Shown here: positions 34,223 through 43,190 of the stretch, piece by piece
Position numbering within the stretch: the stretch's first letter is position 1
Layout: each line of letters opens with the position of its first letter
Source of the DNA: an uncultured bacterium
Lineage (GTDB): Bacteria > Verrucomicrobiota > Lentisphaeria > Oligosphaerales > Oligosphaeraceae
DNA length: 48,767 bases
Reading direction: 5' to 3'
Assembly: GCA_900548225.1 (NCBI GenBank)
Contig: URJM01000005.1
Span: 1 to 48,767 of the forward strand
The notes under the pieces: model-generated
Told to the model about the DNA's origin: nothing
The model's database searches: none
The model's input: the letters and a program-made list of their open reading frames with translations, nothing else
Made by a program: the position numbers and the translations under genes

Positions 34223-37200
34223 ATGGACATGGAATATCGACAGCGTAGCCTGGCCCTTCCGGCGGACGATGGCCTATACCATTTCAGCAACGAGCATGAC
34301 GCCTGCGGCGTCGGGATGCTTGCGAACCTGAGCGGCGTCGCCACCCACGACATTGTCAGCCGTGGCGTGACGATTCTGAAGCGTCTTCTGCACCGGGGCG
34401 CGGCGGGGCGGGATCCATTGTCCGGCGACGGTGCCGGCCTGCTGAGCGTGATTCCCCACGGCTTTTTCCAGAAGTGCGTCGGCGGGATACTTCCCGCTCC
34501 TGGCGCGTATGCGGTTGGCGTCCTCTTCAACGGCGTAGGGGAGGAGTCGACCCTGGAGCGTGTGCTTTCGGAGGAGGGGCTTCGGGTGCTTGCCTGGCGT
34601 GACGTGCCGTCGGACCTTTCGAGCATAGGCGAGGTCGCCCGCGGGAGCTGCCCTGTGATACGGCAGGTCTTCGTGGCCTCGAAGGAGGGACTTGCGTGGG
34701 AGGCGCTGGAACGCCGCGTCTTCGTCGCCCGCCGCCGTCTTGAGAAGGAGCTTCTTGACGCATATTTCCCGAGCTTCAGCACCCGTACCATTGTGTACAA
34801 GGGATTGATGCTCGCCACACAGATCGAGTCGTTCTACGGGGACCTGGCGGACGAGCAGTTCGTCTCCCCACTGGTGCTCGTGCACCAGCGCTACAGCACG
34901 AACACCTTCCCGACATGGCGACTGGCCCATCCCTTCAGGTATCTTGCCCACAACGGCGAAATCAACACCCTCAGGGGAAACCTGAACCATGCACGCACCC
35001 GCGAGGCATTCCTCGAAAGCCCGCTCTTCAGCGCCGAAGACATCCGGAAGCTGGTGCCGCTCATCGACGAAAGCCAGAACGACTCCGCATGCCTTGACAA
35101 CATGGTGGAGCTTCTGGTGCAGGGCGGCCGCTGGCTGCCACACGCAATGATGATGCTGATCCCACAGGCGTGGGGTGCTAAATACCACATGGGCAAGGAT
35201 ATACGCGGATTCTACGACTATCACTCGTCTCTGGTGGAACCCTGGGACGGGCCTGCGGCGGTGACATTCACCGACGGGGTCGGCGCAGGGGCGATGCTTG
35301 ACAGGAACGGGCTGCGCCCCGCCAGGTACTCCCTCACCAGGGACGGGCTCTTCGTGCTGGCGTCCGAGACCGGCGTGCTGGACTTCGCCCCGGGCGATGT
35401 GGTCCGCCGGGGCCGTCTCAAGCCCGGCGAGATACTGTGGTGCGACCTCAAGGAGCATCGCCTGGTCCTCGACCAGGAGCTCAAGAGCATGGTTGCGCGC
35501 CAGGCGCCCTACCGCAGATGGGCGCAGGAGAACAAAATCCCCGTGGCGGGAATGTTCGACTCCATTACGGCGGAGCATGTCTCCCCGGGCCTCAAGGAAC
35601 GGCAGCGCCTTTTCGGATGGTCCCAGGAGGATGTGGAACTGCTGGTGCGCCCCATGGTGGAGGCGGGGAAGGAGCCCGTGGGCTCCATGGGCAACGACGC
35701 GTCCCTCGCGGTGCTTTCGCCCCGTCCGCAGCTTCTCTTCAACTACTTCAAGCAACGCTTTGCCCAGGTCACCAACCCGCCCATCGACCCGATCCGCGAG
35801 GAGCTGGTGATGAGCCTGACCACCTACATTGGAAACCAGGGGAACATCCTCTCCGAGAGTGCCCACCGCCAGAGCGTCGTCCGCCTGGCCCGTCCCATTC
35901 TCACGGGGGAGGATCTGGCGCGCCTGCTTGTCATGGAGAAGAGCCGCATCCAGGTGCTTCGCCTTGGGTGGAAGGAGGACCTCCAGAAGGCGCTTGCCGC
36001 CCTGGAGGAGGCCGCCGTGGCATCCGCGCGCGAGGGGCGCAACATCCTCATCCTCACCGACAAGGAGATGGGGGAGGACGAGCTGCCGATGCCGTCGCTC
36101 CTTGCCACCGCCGCCGTCAACCAGGCATTGACCGTGGCCGGGCTGCGCCCGCCAGTCGGAATCATTCTCCAGACCGGCGAGGCGCGGGAGGTCATGCACT
36201 ACGCACTGCTCCTGGGGTACGGCGCCACGGCAATCCATCCCTATCTTGCCCTGGAAACCGCCGCCGCCCTGGCAAAGGACGGAGACGCGGCGAAGGCGAC
36301 CGAAAACTACATCTCCGCAATTGACAAGGGGCTGCTCAAGTGCATGTCCAAGATGGGAATCGCCACTTTGAGGAGCTACCGATCCGCCCAGATGTTCGAG
36401 GCAATCGGGCTTGGCAGGGACCTGGTGGCAAAGTACTTCCCCGGAACGCCAAGCGCGGTGGGCGGCATCGGAATCGCCGACGTGGAGGCCGAGGTCCGCG
36501 CCCGCGTCCAGGAGGCGCGGGATGCGTCCGAGGACGTGCCGCTGAAGGTGGGCGGCGCATACAGGTGGCGCCACAACGGCGAACCGCACCTGGTGACGCC
36601 GCTCTCGATTTGCGCGCTGCATCACGCCGTCCGCGAGAACGACATCAGTCAATACAACGCCTTTGCGGCTGGCGCCAACGCCCCCGAGGTCCCCATCCGC
36701 CTTCGCGACCTGCTTAGGTTCAAGGAGGGCGAGGCCTCCGTTCCCCTGGAGTCGGTGGAGCCGGTGGAGTCGATTCTCCACCACTTCGTCTCAGGCGCAA
36801 TGAGCCTGGGCGCCCTAAGCCCCGAGGCACACGAGGCAATCGCGGTCGCAATGAACCGCATTGGCTGCATGAGCAACTCCGGCGAAGGCGGCGAAGGCCC
36901 CGAGAGGGACCTGCCCAATGCCCAGGGCGAAGCCCGTGGAAGCGCAATCAGGCAGATTGCGTCGGGGCGCTTCGGCGTCACGGCAAACTACCTCGCCCAT
37001 GCGAAGGACCTCCAAATCAAGATGGCACAGGGCGCAAAGCCCGGCGAGGGCGGACAGCTTCCCGGCGACAAGGTGGACGAGGAGATTGCACGCACCAGGC
37101 ACGCGACTCCCCATGTCACCCTCATCTCGCCTCCACCGCACCACGACATCTACTCAATCGAAGACCTGGCGCAGCTGATCCACGACCTCCGCGCCGTGAA

Positions 37201-38638
37201 CCCCTCCGCGAGGGTCTCCGTCAAGCTGGTTTCCGAGAATGGCGTGGGCACGGTCGCGGCGGGCGTCGCAAAGGCGCACGCGGACGTGGTGGTGATCTCC
37301 GGCCATGACGGCGGCACCGGCGCGGCTCCCCTGAGTTCAATCAAGCACGCGGGCATGCCATGGGAGGTCGGCCTGGCGGAAACCCACCAGACACTCGTCA
37401 AGAACGGCCTCCGCGGCAAGGTGAAACTCCAGGTGGATGGACAGCTTCGCACCGGGCGCGACGTGGTTGTCGCGGCGCTTCTCGGCGCCGAGGAGTTTGG
37501 CTTCGCCACGTCGCTCCTGCTGGCACTCGGATGCATGATGCTTCGGCAGTGCCAGGACAATACATGCCCCGCCGGCATCACGACCCAGGATCCGGAAATC
37601 CGCAAGCGCTTCAAGGGCAAGCCGGAACACATCGTCAACTACCTCAGGTTCATCGCCGAAGAGACGCGTGGAATCCTGGCCGGCCTCGGTCTGCATTCCC
37701 TTGACGAGGCGGTGGGAAGAACCGACCTCCTGGAGGCCGACGAGGCGAGGATGACGGGAAAGGCCGCCGGACTCGACTTCAGGGACATGCTGCACCGCGC
37801 CGAAGGGGAGGAAATCCGCTGGAAGGGGGAGGCAAATGCGGAGACGACAATCGACGACACGAAGATCTTCCCCGCCCTCGGGGATGCGCTGGAGAAATTC
37901 ACCGCAAAGGAGGTGACGCTGCCCATTGTGAACGCAGACCGCTCCGTCGGCGCACGGCTCTCCGGCAGAATCGCCCTGGCAAAGGGGCAGGATGGACTCC
38001 CGGAGGAGACCTTCCGCGTCCGCTTCCAGGGTGTTGCAGGACAGAGCTTCGGCGCATTCCTGATGAAGGGTGTCACCTTCCGTCTCGAGGGCGAGGCCAA
38101 CGACTATGTTGGCAAGGGGCTCTCCGGCGGCAGAATCGTAATCGTCCCCAGTGACGGCGACGGGTGCGCCCCCGAGGAGAACGTGATTGCGGGCAACGTC
38201 ATCGGCTACGGCGGCACCTCCGGTTCCATCTTCATCAACGGCCAGGCCGGGGAACGCTTCGCAATCCGCAACAGCGGCTTCCGCGCGGTGGTCGAAGGCG
38301 TAGGCGACCACGGGTGCGAATACATGACAGGCGGGTGCGTGGCAGTGCTGGGCCCCACAGGCGTCAACTTCGCGGCCGGAATGACCGGCGGCGTCGCCTT
38401 TGTCCTCGATGAAGACGGCGATTTCGATTTGAGATGCAATCTCGACACGGTGGATCTGGAGTCAATCCAGGAGGGTTCCTCCGAGGAAAAACAACTGAAG
38501 GAGCTTCTCAAGGAGCATCTCGAGGCCACTAACAGCCCGAAGGCGCGCAGAATCCTCGGGGACTGGAAGGAATACCGGGGGCATTTCGTGTGCGTGATGC
38601 CCGTCGAATACAGGAGAATCCTGAGGAGCCAGCGATAA
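34223..38638 (+). CDS. gltB: Glutamate synthase (NADPH), large subunit
   Basis: Transfers the glutamine amide to 2-oxoglutarate to give two glutamates. ATG 34223 is chosen over an upstream GTG at 34124, since the latter begins before the sigma-54 promoter; it gives 1471 residues (E. coli about 1486) and puts the amidotransferase nucleophile at Cys28 in SNEHDACGVGML. A second ATG lies two codons later and no good Shine-Dalgarno is visible. Domains: glutaminase (about 28-420, with LVLVHQRYSTNTFPTW and NGEINTLRGN), central domain, FMN synthase domain with SNSGEGGEGPER and VISGHDGGTGAAPLSSIKHAG, the iron-sulfur Cys cluster in CMMLRQCQDNTCPAGI, and the C-terminal GXGXG beta-helix with GYGGTSGSIFINGQAGERFA. 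All key residues are present. gltD follows one base after the stop. Confidence 0.98.
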   Translation: MDMEYRQRSLALPADDGLYHFSNEHDACGVGMLANLSGVATHDIVSRGVTILKRLLHRGAAGRDPLSGDGAGLLSVIPHGFFQKCVGGILPAPGAYAVGVLFNGVGEESTLERVLSEEGLRVLAWRDVPSDLSSIGEVARGSCPVIRQVFVASKEGLAWEALERRVFVARRRLEKELLDAYFPSFSTRTIVYKGLMLATQIESFYGDLADEQFVSPLVLVHQRYSTNTFPTWRLAHPFRYLAHNGEINTLRGNLNHARTREAFLESPLFSAEDIRKLVPLIDESQNDSACLDNMVELLVQGGRWLPHAMMMLIPQAWGAKYHMGKDIRGFYDYHSSLVEPWDGPAAVTFTDGVGAGAMLDRNGLRPARYSLTRDGLFVLASETGVLDFAPGDVVRRGRLKPGEILWCDLKEHRLVLDQELKSMVARQAPYRRWAQENKIPVAGMFDSITAEHVSPGLKERQRLFGWSQEDVELLVRPMVEAGKEPVGSMGNDASLAVLSPRPQLLFNYFKQRFAQVTNPPIDPIREELVMSLTTYIGNQGNILSESAHRQSVVRLARPILTGEDLARLLVMEKSRIQVLRLGWKEDLQKALAALEEAAVASAREGRNILILTDKEMGEDELPMPSLLATAAVNQALTVAGLRPPVGIILQTGEAREVMHYALLLGYGATAIHPYLALETAAALAKDGDAAKATENYISAIDKGLLKCMSKMGIATLRSYRSAQMFEAIGLGRDLVAKYFPGTPSAVGGIGIADVEAEVRARVQEARDASEDVPLKVGGAYRWRHNGEPHLVTPLSICALHHAVRENDISQYNAFAAGANAPEVPIRLRDLLRFKEGEASVPLESVEPVESILHHFVSGAMSLGALSPEAHEAIAVAMNRIGCMSNSGEGGEGPERDLPNAQGEARGSAIRQIASGRFGVTANYLAHAKDLQIKMAQGAKPGEGGQLPGDKVDEEIARTRHATPHVTLISPPPHHDIYSIEDLAQLIHDLRAVNPSARVSVKLVSENGVGTVAAGVAKAHADVVVISGHDGGTGAAPLSSIKHAGMPWEVGLAETHQTLVKNGLRGKVKLQVDGQLRTGRDVVVAALLGAEEFGFATSLLLALGCMMLRQCQDNTCPAGITTQDPEIRKRFKGKPEHIVNYLRFIAEETRGILAGLGLHSLDEAVGRTDLLEADEARMTGKAAGLDFRDMLHRAEGEEIRWKGEANAETTIDDTKIFPALGDALEKFTAKEVTLPIVNADRSVGARLSGRIALAKGQDGLPEETFRVRFQGVAGQSFGAFLMKGVTFRLEGEANDYVGKGLSGGRIVIVPSDGDGCAPEENVIAGNVIGYGGTSGSIFINGQAGERFAIRNSGFRAVVEGVGDHGCEYMTGGCVAVLGPTGVNFAAGMTGGVAFVLDEDGDFDLRCNLDTVDLESIQEGSSEEKQLKELLKEHLEATNSPKARRILGDWKEYRGHFVCVMPVEYRRILRSQR

Positions 38639-38639
38639 G

Positions 38640-39998
38640 ATGAGCAAGACATTCTTTGAAATCTCCAGGCTTGACCACACATACCGCCCAGTCACGGAAC
38701 GAATCCATGACAGCCGCGAGGTGGAGGCCACACTCTCCCAGGACGAGGTGAAGCTGCGGGCGCGGCGCTGCCAGAACTGCGGCGTCCCCTTCTGCCACGC
38801 AATGGGATGCCCCCTCCAGAACTCCATCCCCGACATGACGCGGGCCGTCGTCCACGACGACTGGCGCACCGCCTGGGAGTGGCTTTCCTCCACAAGCCCG
38901 TTTCCAGAGTTCACCAGCCGCGTCTGCCCCGCGCTCTGCGAGGCGGCCTGCTGTCTCGAGGGAGTCGGCTACGGTGCGACGAACATCCGCCAGGTCGAGA
39001 AGAGGATTGTGGAGACCGCCTACGAGCATGGCTGGGTGCTTCCACGCCATCCTGCCGAACGCAACGGATGCCGTGTCGCGGTCGTGGGCGCCGGCCCGGC
39101 AGGGCTGGCGGCTGCCGAAATGCTCAACCGCGCCGGCGCACTCGTCACAATCTACGACAAGAACGAACGCCCCGGAGGGCTCCTGCGCTACGGAATCCCA
39201 TGCTTCAAGCTCGACAAGGCAGTCATCGACCGTCGATGGAACCTCATGCAGAAGGAGGGAATCTCCTTCGTGGGCGGAGCCGAAATCGGAAAGGACATCT
39301 CCGGCGCATACCTCCTTAAACACCATGACGCAGTCGTGGTCGCATACGGCACCCCAATCCCAAGGGACCTCAAGGTGCCAGGACGGGAACTCAGGGGAAT
39401 CCACCAGGCACTGGAGTTCCTCGGAGGCCAAAACCGCGCAACTACGGGCGAAACCGACGGGACGCCTCTCTCCGCAAAGGGACGGCGAGTCCTCGTCGTC
39501 GGCGGCGGCGATACAGGCAACGACTGCGCGGGAACCTCCATCCGTCAGGGGGCGCTGTCGGCGTTGTCAATAGATGTCATGCCAAAGCCGCCGGCGGAGC
39601 GCTCGGAACATACCCCGTGGCCACTTTGGCCATACATGCTCCGCTCCTCATACGCGGTGGAGGAGGGTCTGGAACGCTTCTGGAGCCTCAATACGCTTCG
39701 GTTCCTCGGCGAGGACGGGCGCGTCACCGGCGCGGAGGTGGTCCCCGTCTCCTGGGAGATCGATTCCGCCACCGGGCGTCCTGTGAAGTTCGCCCCGTCG
39801 GGTCCTTCCCGGGTGATTCCCTGCGACATGGTTGTGCTGGCGATGGGGTTCCTTCGCCAGACGCGCCAGCAAGTCCTCGAGTCCCTGGGGCTTCCCGACT
39901 CCCCGAACATCGCAATCGCCGGGGACGCGGCGTCCGGCCCCTCCCTGGTTGTCCGGGCAATCGCCGACGGCATCAAATGCGCCCGCGAACTCCTGTAG
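38640..39998 (+). CDS. gltD: Glutamate synthase (NADPH), small subunit
   Basis: Passes electrons from NADPH through FAD and iron-sulfur clusters to GltB. The 452-residue length is normal. The N-terminal cluster-binding domain has RRCQNCGVPFCHAMGCPLQN and CPALCEAACCLEGVG; the FAD fold begins RVAVVGAGPAGLAAAEMLNR; the NADPH site is VLVVGGGDTGNDCAGTSIRQ; and the C-terminal FAD contact is NIAIAGDAASGPSLVVRAIADG. The start ATG follows the gltB TAA after one G, with GAGGAG as its ribosome site inside the end of gltB, so the subunits are translationally linked. asnB follows 59 bases downstream on the same strand and is probably in the same transcript. Confidence 0.97.
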   Translation: MSKTFFEISRLDHTYRPVTERIHDSREVEATLSQDEVKLRARRCQNCGVPFCHAMGCPLQNSIPDMTRAVVHDDWRTAWEWLSSTSPFPEFTSRVCPALCEAACCLEGVGYGATNIRQVEKRIVETAYEHGWVLPRHPAERNGCRVAVVGAGPAGLAAAEMLNRAGALVTIYDKNERPGGLLRYGIPCFKLDKAVIDRRWNLMQKEGISFVGGAEIGKDISGAYLLKHHDAVVVAYGTPIPRDLKVPGRELRGIHQALEFLGGQNRATTGETDGTPLSAKGRRVLVVGGGDTGNDCAGTSIRQGALSALSIDVMPKPPAERSEHTPWPLWPYMLRSSYAVEEGLERFWSLNTLRFLGEDGRVTGAEVVPVSWEIDSATGRPVKFAPSGPSRVIPCDMVVLAMGFLRQTRQQVLESLGLPDSPNIAIAGDAASGPSLVVRAIADGIKCARELL

Positions 39999-40057
39999 CG
40001 CGCAGTCGCCAAAACCACTTCTTCACCATCTTCATCCCACCACTCCACTGAACTACC

Positions 40058-41752
40058 ATGTGCGGCTTTGTTGGCATATTCGACGTAAAGGACGGCAAGG
40101 CGCCCGCCCTGCGAAAGCAACTACTCCAGATGTCGCGGAGGATTCGCCACCGCGGACCGGACTGGTCCGGCGTCTTCGAGGGCGACAAGGCGCTCATCTC
40201 CCATGAACGCCTGGCAATCATCGACCCGCTGTCGGGCAAGCAGCCCCTCTACAGCCCCGACGGACGATACGTCCTCGCCGTCAACGGCGAAATCTACAAC
40301 CACGAGGAGCTCCGGAAGTCGCTTGCAGACGAATACGAGTTCCAGACGAAGTCTGACTGCGAGGTCCTCATCCCGCTGTACATCAAGTACGGCGACGGAT
40401 TCCTCGACATGCTGAACGGAATCTTCGCCTTCGCACTCTACGATACAAAGGAGGACAGGTATCTCGTGGGACGGGACCCAATCGGAGTCATCCCCCTTTA
40501 CCAGGGCTGGGATGCCGACGGACACTACTACGTCGCCTCGGAGCTGAAGGCGCTGGAGGGATTCTGCTGCATGGTTCAGGAGTTCCAGCCAGGGCACTGC
40601 CTCGCATCAGGCGACGATGCGCCGAAACGCTGGTACAGGCGGGACTGGTTCGAGTATTCCGCAGTCAAGGACAACAAGTCGTCGATTCCGGAGCTTCGCA
40701 GCGCATTGGAGGCGGCCGTGAAACGCCAGATGATGAGCGACGTCCCCTACGGTGTCCTGCTCTCCGGCGGCCTTGACTCCACGGTCATCACCGCAATCGC
40801 CGCAAAGTTCGCACGCCGCCGCGTGGAGTCAGGCGACACACAGGAGGCCTGGTATCCACGGCTCCATTCCTTTGCAATCGGACTGGATGGCTCCCCGGAT
40901 CTGGAGGCCGCCAGAAAGGCCGCCGACTTCATCGGAACTGTCCACCACGAAATCCACTTCACAATCCAGGAGGCCCTTGATGCACTGCCTGATGTGATAT
41001 ACCACCTGGAAACCTACGACATCACAACGGTGCGGGCCTCAACCCCTATGTTCCTGATGGCACGGGCAATCAAGGCAATGGGCATCAAGATGGTGCTCTC
41101 AGGAGAGGGCGCCGATGAAATCTTCGGCGGTTATCTCTACTTCCACAAGGCGCCAAACGCCAAGGAGTTCCATGAGGAGACCGTTCGAAAGCTGGGAAAA
41201 CTCCACCTCTACGACTGCCTCCGCGCAAACAAGTCACTCGCCGCATGGGGAGTCGAAGGACGCGTCCCGTTCCTCGACAAGGAGTTCCTGGATGTGGCAA
41301 TGAGGCTCAACCCCGCCGACAAGATGTGCCAGGGAAGAATTCTGCCGCCAACCACGGGAGACCACGGCGACTCCCATATTGAAAAGTGGATTCTCAGGGA
41401 GGCGTTCCACGACATCCTGCCACTCTCGGTCGCATGGCGGCAGAAGGAGCAGTTCTCCGACGGAGTGGGCTACTCCTGGATCGATACGCTCAAGGAGATG
41501 ACTGCACGCGAAGTCACCGACGCACAATTCGCACAGGCCGCAAAACGGTTCCCACTCAACACCCCCGCCACAAAGGAGGAGTACTACTACCGAAGCATCT
41601 TCGCGGAATTCTTCCCGTCAGAGTCGGCCGCGGCATGCGTCCCACACGAGGCGTCGGTCGCATGCTCGACCGCTAAGGCACTGGAATGGGACGAGGCGTT
41701 CAAACACATGAACGAACCGTCAGGACGGGCCGTCACGGATGTGCATGTGTAA
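40058..41752 (+). CDS. asnB: Asparagine synthase (glutamine-hydrolysing)
   Basis: Makes asparagine from aspartate, ATP and glutamine. The 564 residues are close to E. coli AsnB (554). MCGFVGIFDV gives the N-terminal nucleophile Cys2; RIRHRGPDWSG, SHERLAIIDPLSGKQPL and NGEIYNHEELR complete the class II glutaminase site. The synthetase domain has the pyrophosphate loop VLLSGGLDSTVITAIAA near 230-246, HEIHFTIQEALDALPDVIYH, KMVLSGEGADEIFGGYLYFH and AWGVEGRVPFLDKEFLDVAM, all standard. It ends the plus-strand glutamine-using run gltB-gltD-asnB and is followed by a structured inverted-repeat element that may end transcription. No Shine-Dalgarno better than a weak A/C-rich leader is seen. Confidence 0.97.
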   Translation: MCGFVGIFDVKDGKAPALRKQLLQMSRRIRHRGPDWSGVFEGDKALISHERLAIIDPLSGKQPLYSPDGRYVLAVNGEIYNHEELRKSLADEYEFQTKSDCEVLIPLYIKYGDGFLDMLNGIFAFALYDTKEDRYLVGRDPIGVIPLYQGWDADGHYYVASELKALEGFCCMVQEFQPGHCLASGDDAPKRWYRRDWFEYSAVKDNKSSIPELRSALEAAVKRQMMSDVPYGVLLSGGLDSTVITAIAAKFARRRVESGDTQEAWYPRLHSFAIGLDGSPDLEAARKAADFIGTVHHEIHFTIQEALDALPDVIYHLETYDITTVRASTPMFLMARAIKAMGIKMVLSGEGADEIFGGYLYFHKAPNAKEFHEETVRKLGKLHLYDCLRANKSLAAWGVEGRVPFLDKEFLDVAMRLNPADKMCQGRILPPTTGDHGDSHIEKWILREAFHDILPLSVAWRQKEQFSDGVGYSWIDTLKEMTAREVTDAQFAQAAKRFPLNTPATKEEYYYRSIFAEFFPSESAAACVPHEASVACSTAKALEWDEAFKHMNEPSGRAVTDVHV

Positions 41753-41758
41753 GTAGAG

Positions 41759-41901
41759 ATTAGGGAGAAGAATGGAGGGAGAAGTGCGTGGACACTATGC
41801 AGTGGGCTTCCATTGTAGGTCGCACGGCAGAATCGCCGTGCGGGCGCGCTCGAGCGCGCCTGCCACGCACTACCTTCTACCTTCTCCTCCCTCCTCCCTA
41901 G
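41759..41901. repeat. Compact nested inverted-repeat (MITE-like) element
   Basis: About 143 bp with imperfect ends (TAGGGAG... and ...CTCCCTA, purine-rich then pyrimidine-rich), a perfect inner inverted repeat AGTGCGTGG (41783-41791) / CCACGCACT (41863-41871), then CGCACGGC-N6-GCCGTGCG (41821-41842) and an 18-base perfect palindrome GGCGCGCTCGAGCGCGCC (41843-41860). It lies between the asnB stop and the cytX promoter box. It may be a small non-coding mobile element or a strong transcript-end structure; it encodes no protein that I can support. Confidence 0.6.
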
Positions 41902-41904
41902 CAC

Positions 41905-41910
41905 TATATT
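41905..41910 (+). promoter_or_regulatory. Candidate -10 box for the TPP riboswitch-cytX transcript
   Basis: TATATT followed by ATG and a predicted start near 41917, which is the first base of the riboswitch P1 helix. No clear -35; the upstream DNA is the edge of the inverted-repeat element. Confidence 0.45.
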
Positions 41911-41916
41911 ATGTCT

Positions 41917-42009
41917 TTTGACACGGGGTGCTGCCCAGCGGACGCTGGGATTTGCTGAGACGAGACCCGAAGAACCTGATACGGATAATGCCGTCGGAGG
42001 GAATGCAAA
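41917..42009 (+). ncRNA. TPP riboswitch (THI element)
   Basis: The aptamer core is nearly consensus: ACGGGGTGC at 41923-41931, a P3 hairpin CCCAGC-GGAC-GCTGGG (41934-41949), CTGAGA (41955-41960), then ACCCGAAGAACCTGAT and ACGGATAATGCCG, ending GGAGGGA (41996-42002). P1 forms between TTTG-A-CA (41917-41923) and TGCAAA (42004-42009). The Shine-Dalgarno GGAGG (41996-42000) lies inside the aptamer and P1 includes the A of the start codon at 42009. Thiamine diphosphate binding should therefore block translation initiation directly, with no separate expression platform. Confidence 0.95.
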
Positions 42010-43190
42010 TGGAAGCGAGCATTAATGAGCGCGTCCTGGAAGGGCGCAAGTATGGTTTGATTTGGTTTGGCGCGGCGATTTCGCTGGCGGAGATTGAGGC
42101 TGGCCTCTACTGCCGCGGCTCGCTTTCCGCAGTGATATTGGGACACCTGCTGGGCGGCGCGATGCTCTTCCTGGCGGGATTGATAGGCGCCCGCACACGC
42201 CAGAATGGCATGGAGTGCACAAAGGCGTTCTTCGGGACACTGGGAATGCGCTTTTTTGCGGCCGTGAATGTCCTGCAGCTGATCGGCTGGACGGCCGTCA
42301 TGATCTCCCAGGGGGCTGACGCTGCCCACGAGATCATCCCCTCGATGCCGCTGTGGAGCCTCGCCGCAATCCTTGGAATCCTCGTGGCAATCTGGATATT
42401 CATCGGACTCCGCTCCTTCTCGATTGTCTCCGCATGCTCGATTGTCCTGCTGCTGGTGCTGGTGGCGATACTGTCAGTCAGAATCGCCACCTCAAATCCG
42501 GTGATGCCCATTGAGGATGGCGGGGAGACATCGGACTTCTGGGCAATCTTCGAGATGTCACTTGCCATGCCTCTGTCGTGGCTGCCGTTGATTTCCGACT
42601 ACACCAAGGAGTCGAAGGCACCAGTCACGGCATCGGCCACCTCCGCAATCGTCTATACAATCGGAAGCGTCTGGATGTATATGCTGGGCATCGGGCTTGC
42701 CTCCCTGGGGCAGGACAACATCGCCGTGGGCATCAAGAGCATGGGACTCGGGGTGGGCGCGCTGCTCATCGTCCTCATCTCCACCACGACAACCACCTTC
42801 CTTGACGCATACAGCGCCGGCGAATCCTCCAAGACCCTGGTCGGCAAGTTGAATCCCAAACTGGTCGGCGTGGCCGTCTGCGTCCTGGGCGTCGGACTTT
42901 CGGTGTGGGGCATCATGGGCCACTACATCAACTTCCTCTACCTGATTTCGTCGCTGCTCGCCCCAATGGCGGTTGTCATGCTGACGAGCTACCTGTTGCC
43001 GAGGAAGCCAAGCATTATCGCGAATGCCGTCGCGTATGTCGCTGGCTTTGCCACATATCAAGGCTGCCTTGCCTTCCCGCGGTTGTCTCCAATAGGCGCG
43101 ACCATGGCTTCCATCATAGTCGCATTTGCGTTGGCTGCCTTCGGGGGCCTTCTCTTCGGGAAGCCGAAGGCAGGCGCAGTCAGGAATTAA
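42009..43190 (+). CDS. cytX: CytX-type transporter, probably for hydroxymethylpyrimidine
   Basis: An NCS1/cytosine-permease-family membrane protein of 393 residues with about twelve hydrophobic segments. ATG 42009 is used: it starts MEASINERVLEGRKYGLIWF, eight bases after GGAGG, while the longer open frame begins inside the riboswitch. Family-type segments: FGAAISLAEIEAG, RTRQNGMECTKAFFGTLGMR, LQLIGWTAVMISQGADA and PLSWLPLISDYTKESKAP. The TPP riboswitch in front indicates that the cargo is a thiamine precursor such as HMP, as for CytX proteins known to lie in thiamine regulons; that is inference. No thiamine biosynthesis gene is adjacent, so this looks like salvage import supplying cofactor for enzymes such as transketolase. 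The last 11 bases overlap the end of the convergent SIS gene. Confidence 0.9.
   Translation: MEASINERVLEGRKYGLIWFGAAISLAEIEAGLYCRGSLSAVILGHLLGGAMLFLAGLIGARTRQNGMECTKAFFGTLGMRFFAAVNVLQLIGWTAVMISQGADAAHEIIPSMPLWSLAAILGILVAIWIFIGLRSFSIVSACSIVLLLVLVAILSVRIATSNPVMPIEDGGETSDFWAIFEMSLAMPLSWLPLISDYTKESKAPVTASATSAIVYTIGSVWMYMLGIGLASLGQDNIAVGIKSMGLGVGALLIVLISTTTTTFLDAYSAGESSKTLVGKLNPKLVGVAVCVLGVGLSVWGIMGHYINFLYLISSLLAPMAVVMLTSYLLPRKPSIIANAVAYVAGFATYQGCLAFPRLSPIGATMASIIVAFALAAFGGLLFGKPKAGAVRN

Noticed and set aside
34274..36784. 836-codon antisense frame inside gltB
   Set aside because: A high-GC shadow of a fully conserved gltB; it has no recognisable motifs. The same holds for long antisense frames over carB, tkt, purF, pyrG and the DUF4175-like gene.
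41928..42008. Longer N-terminus for cytX
   Set aside because: The extension is the translated riboswitch; the Shine-Dalgarno and family N-terminus support ATG 42009.
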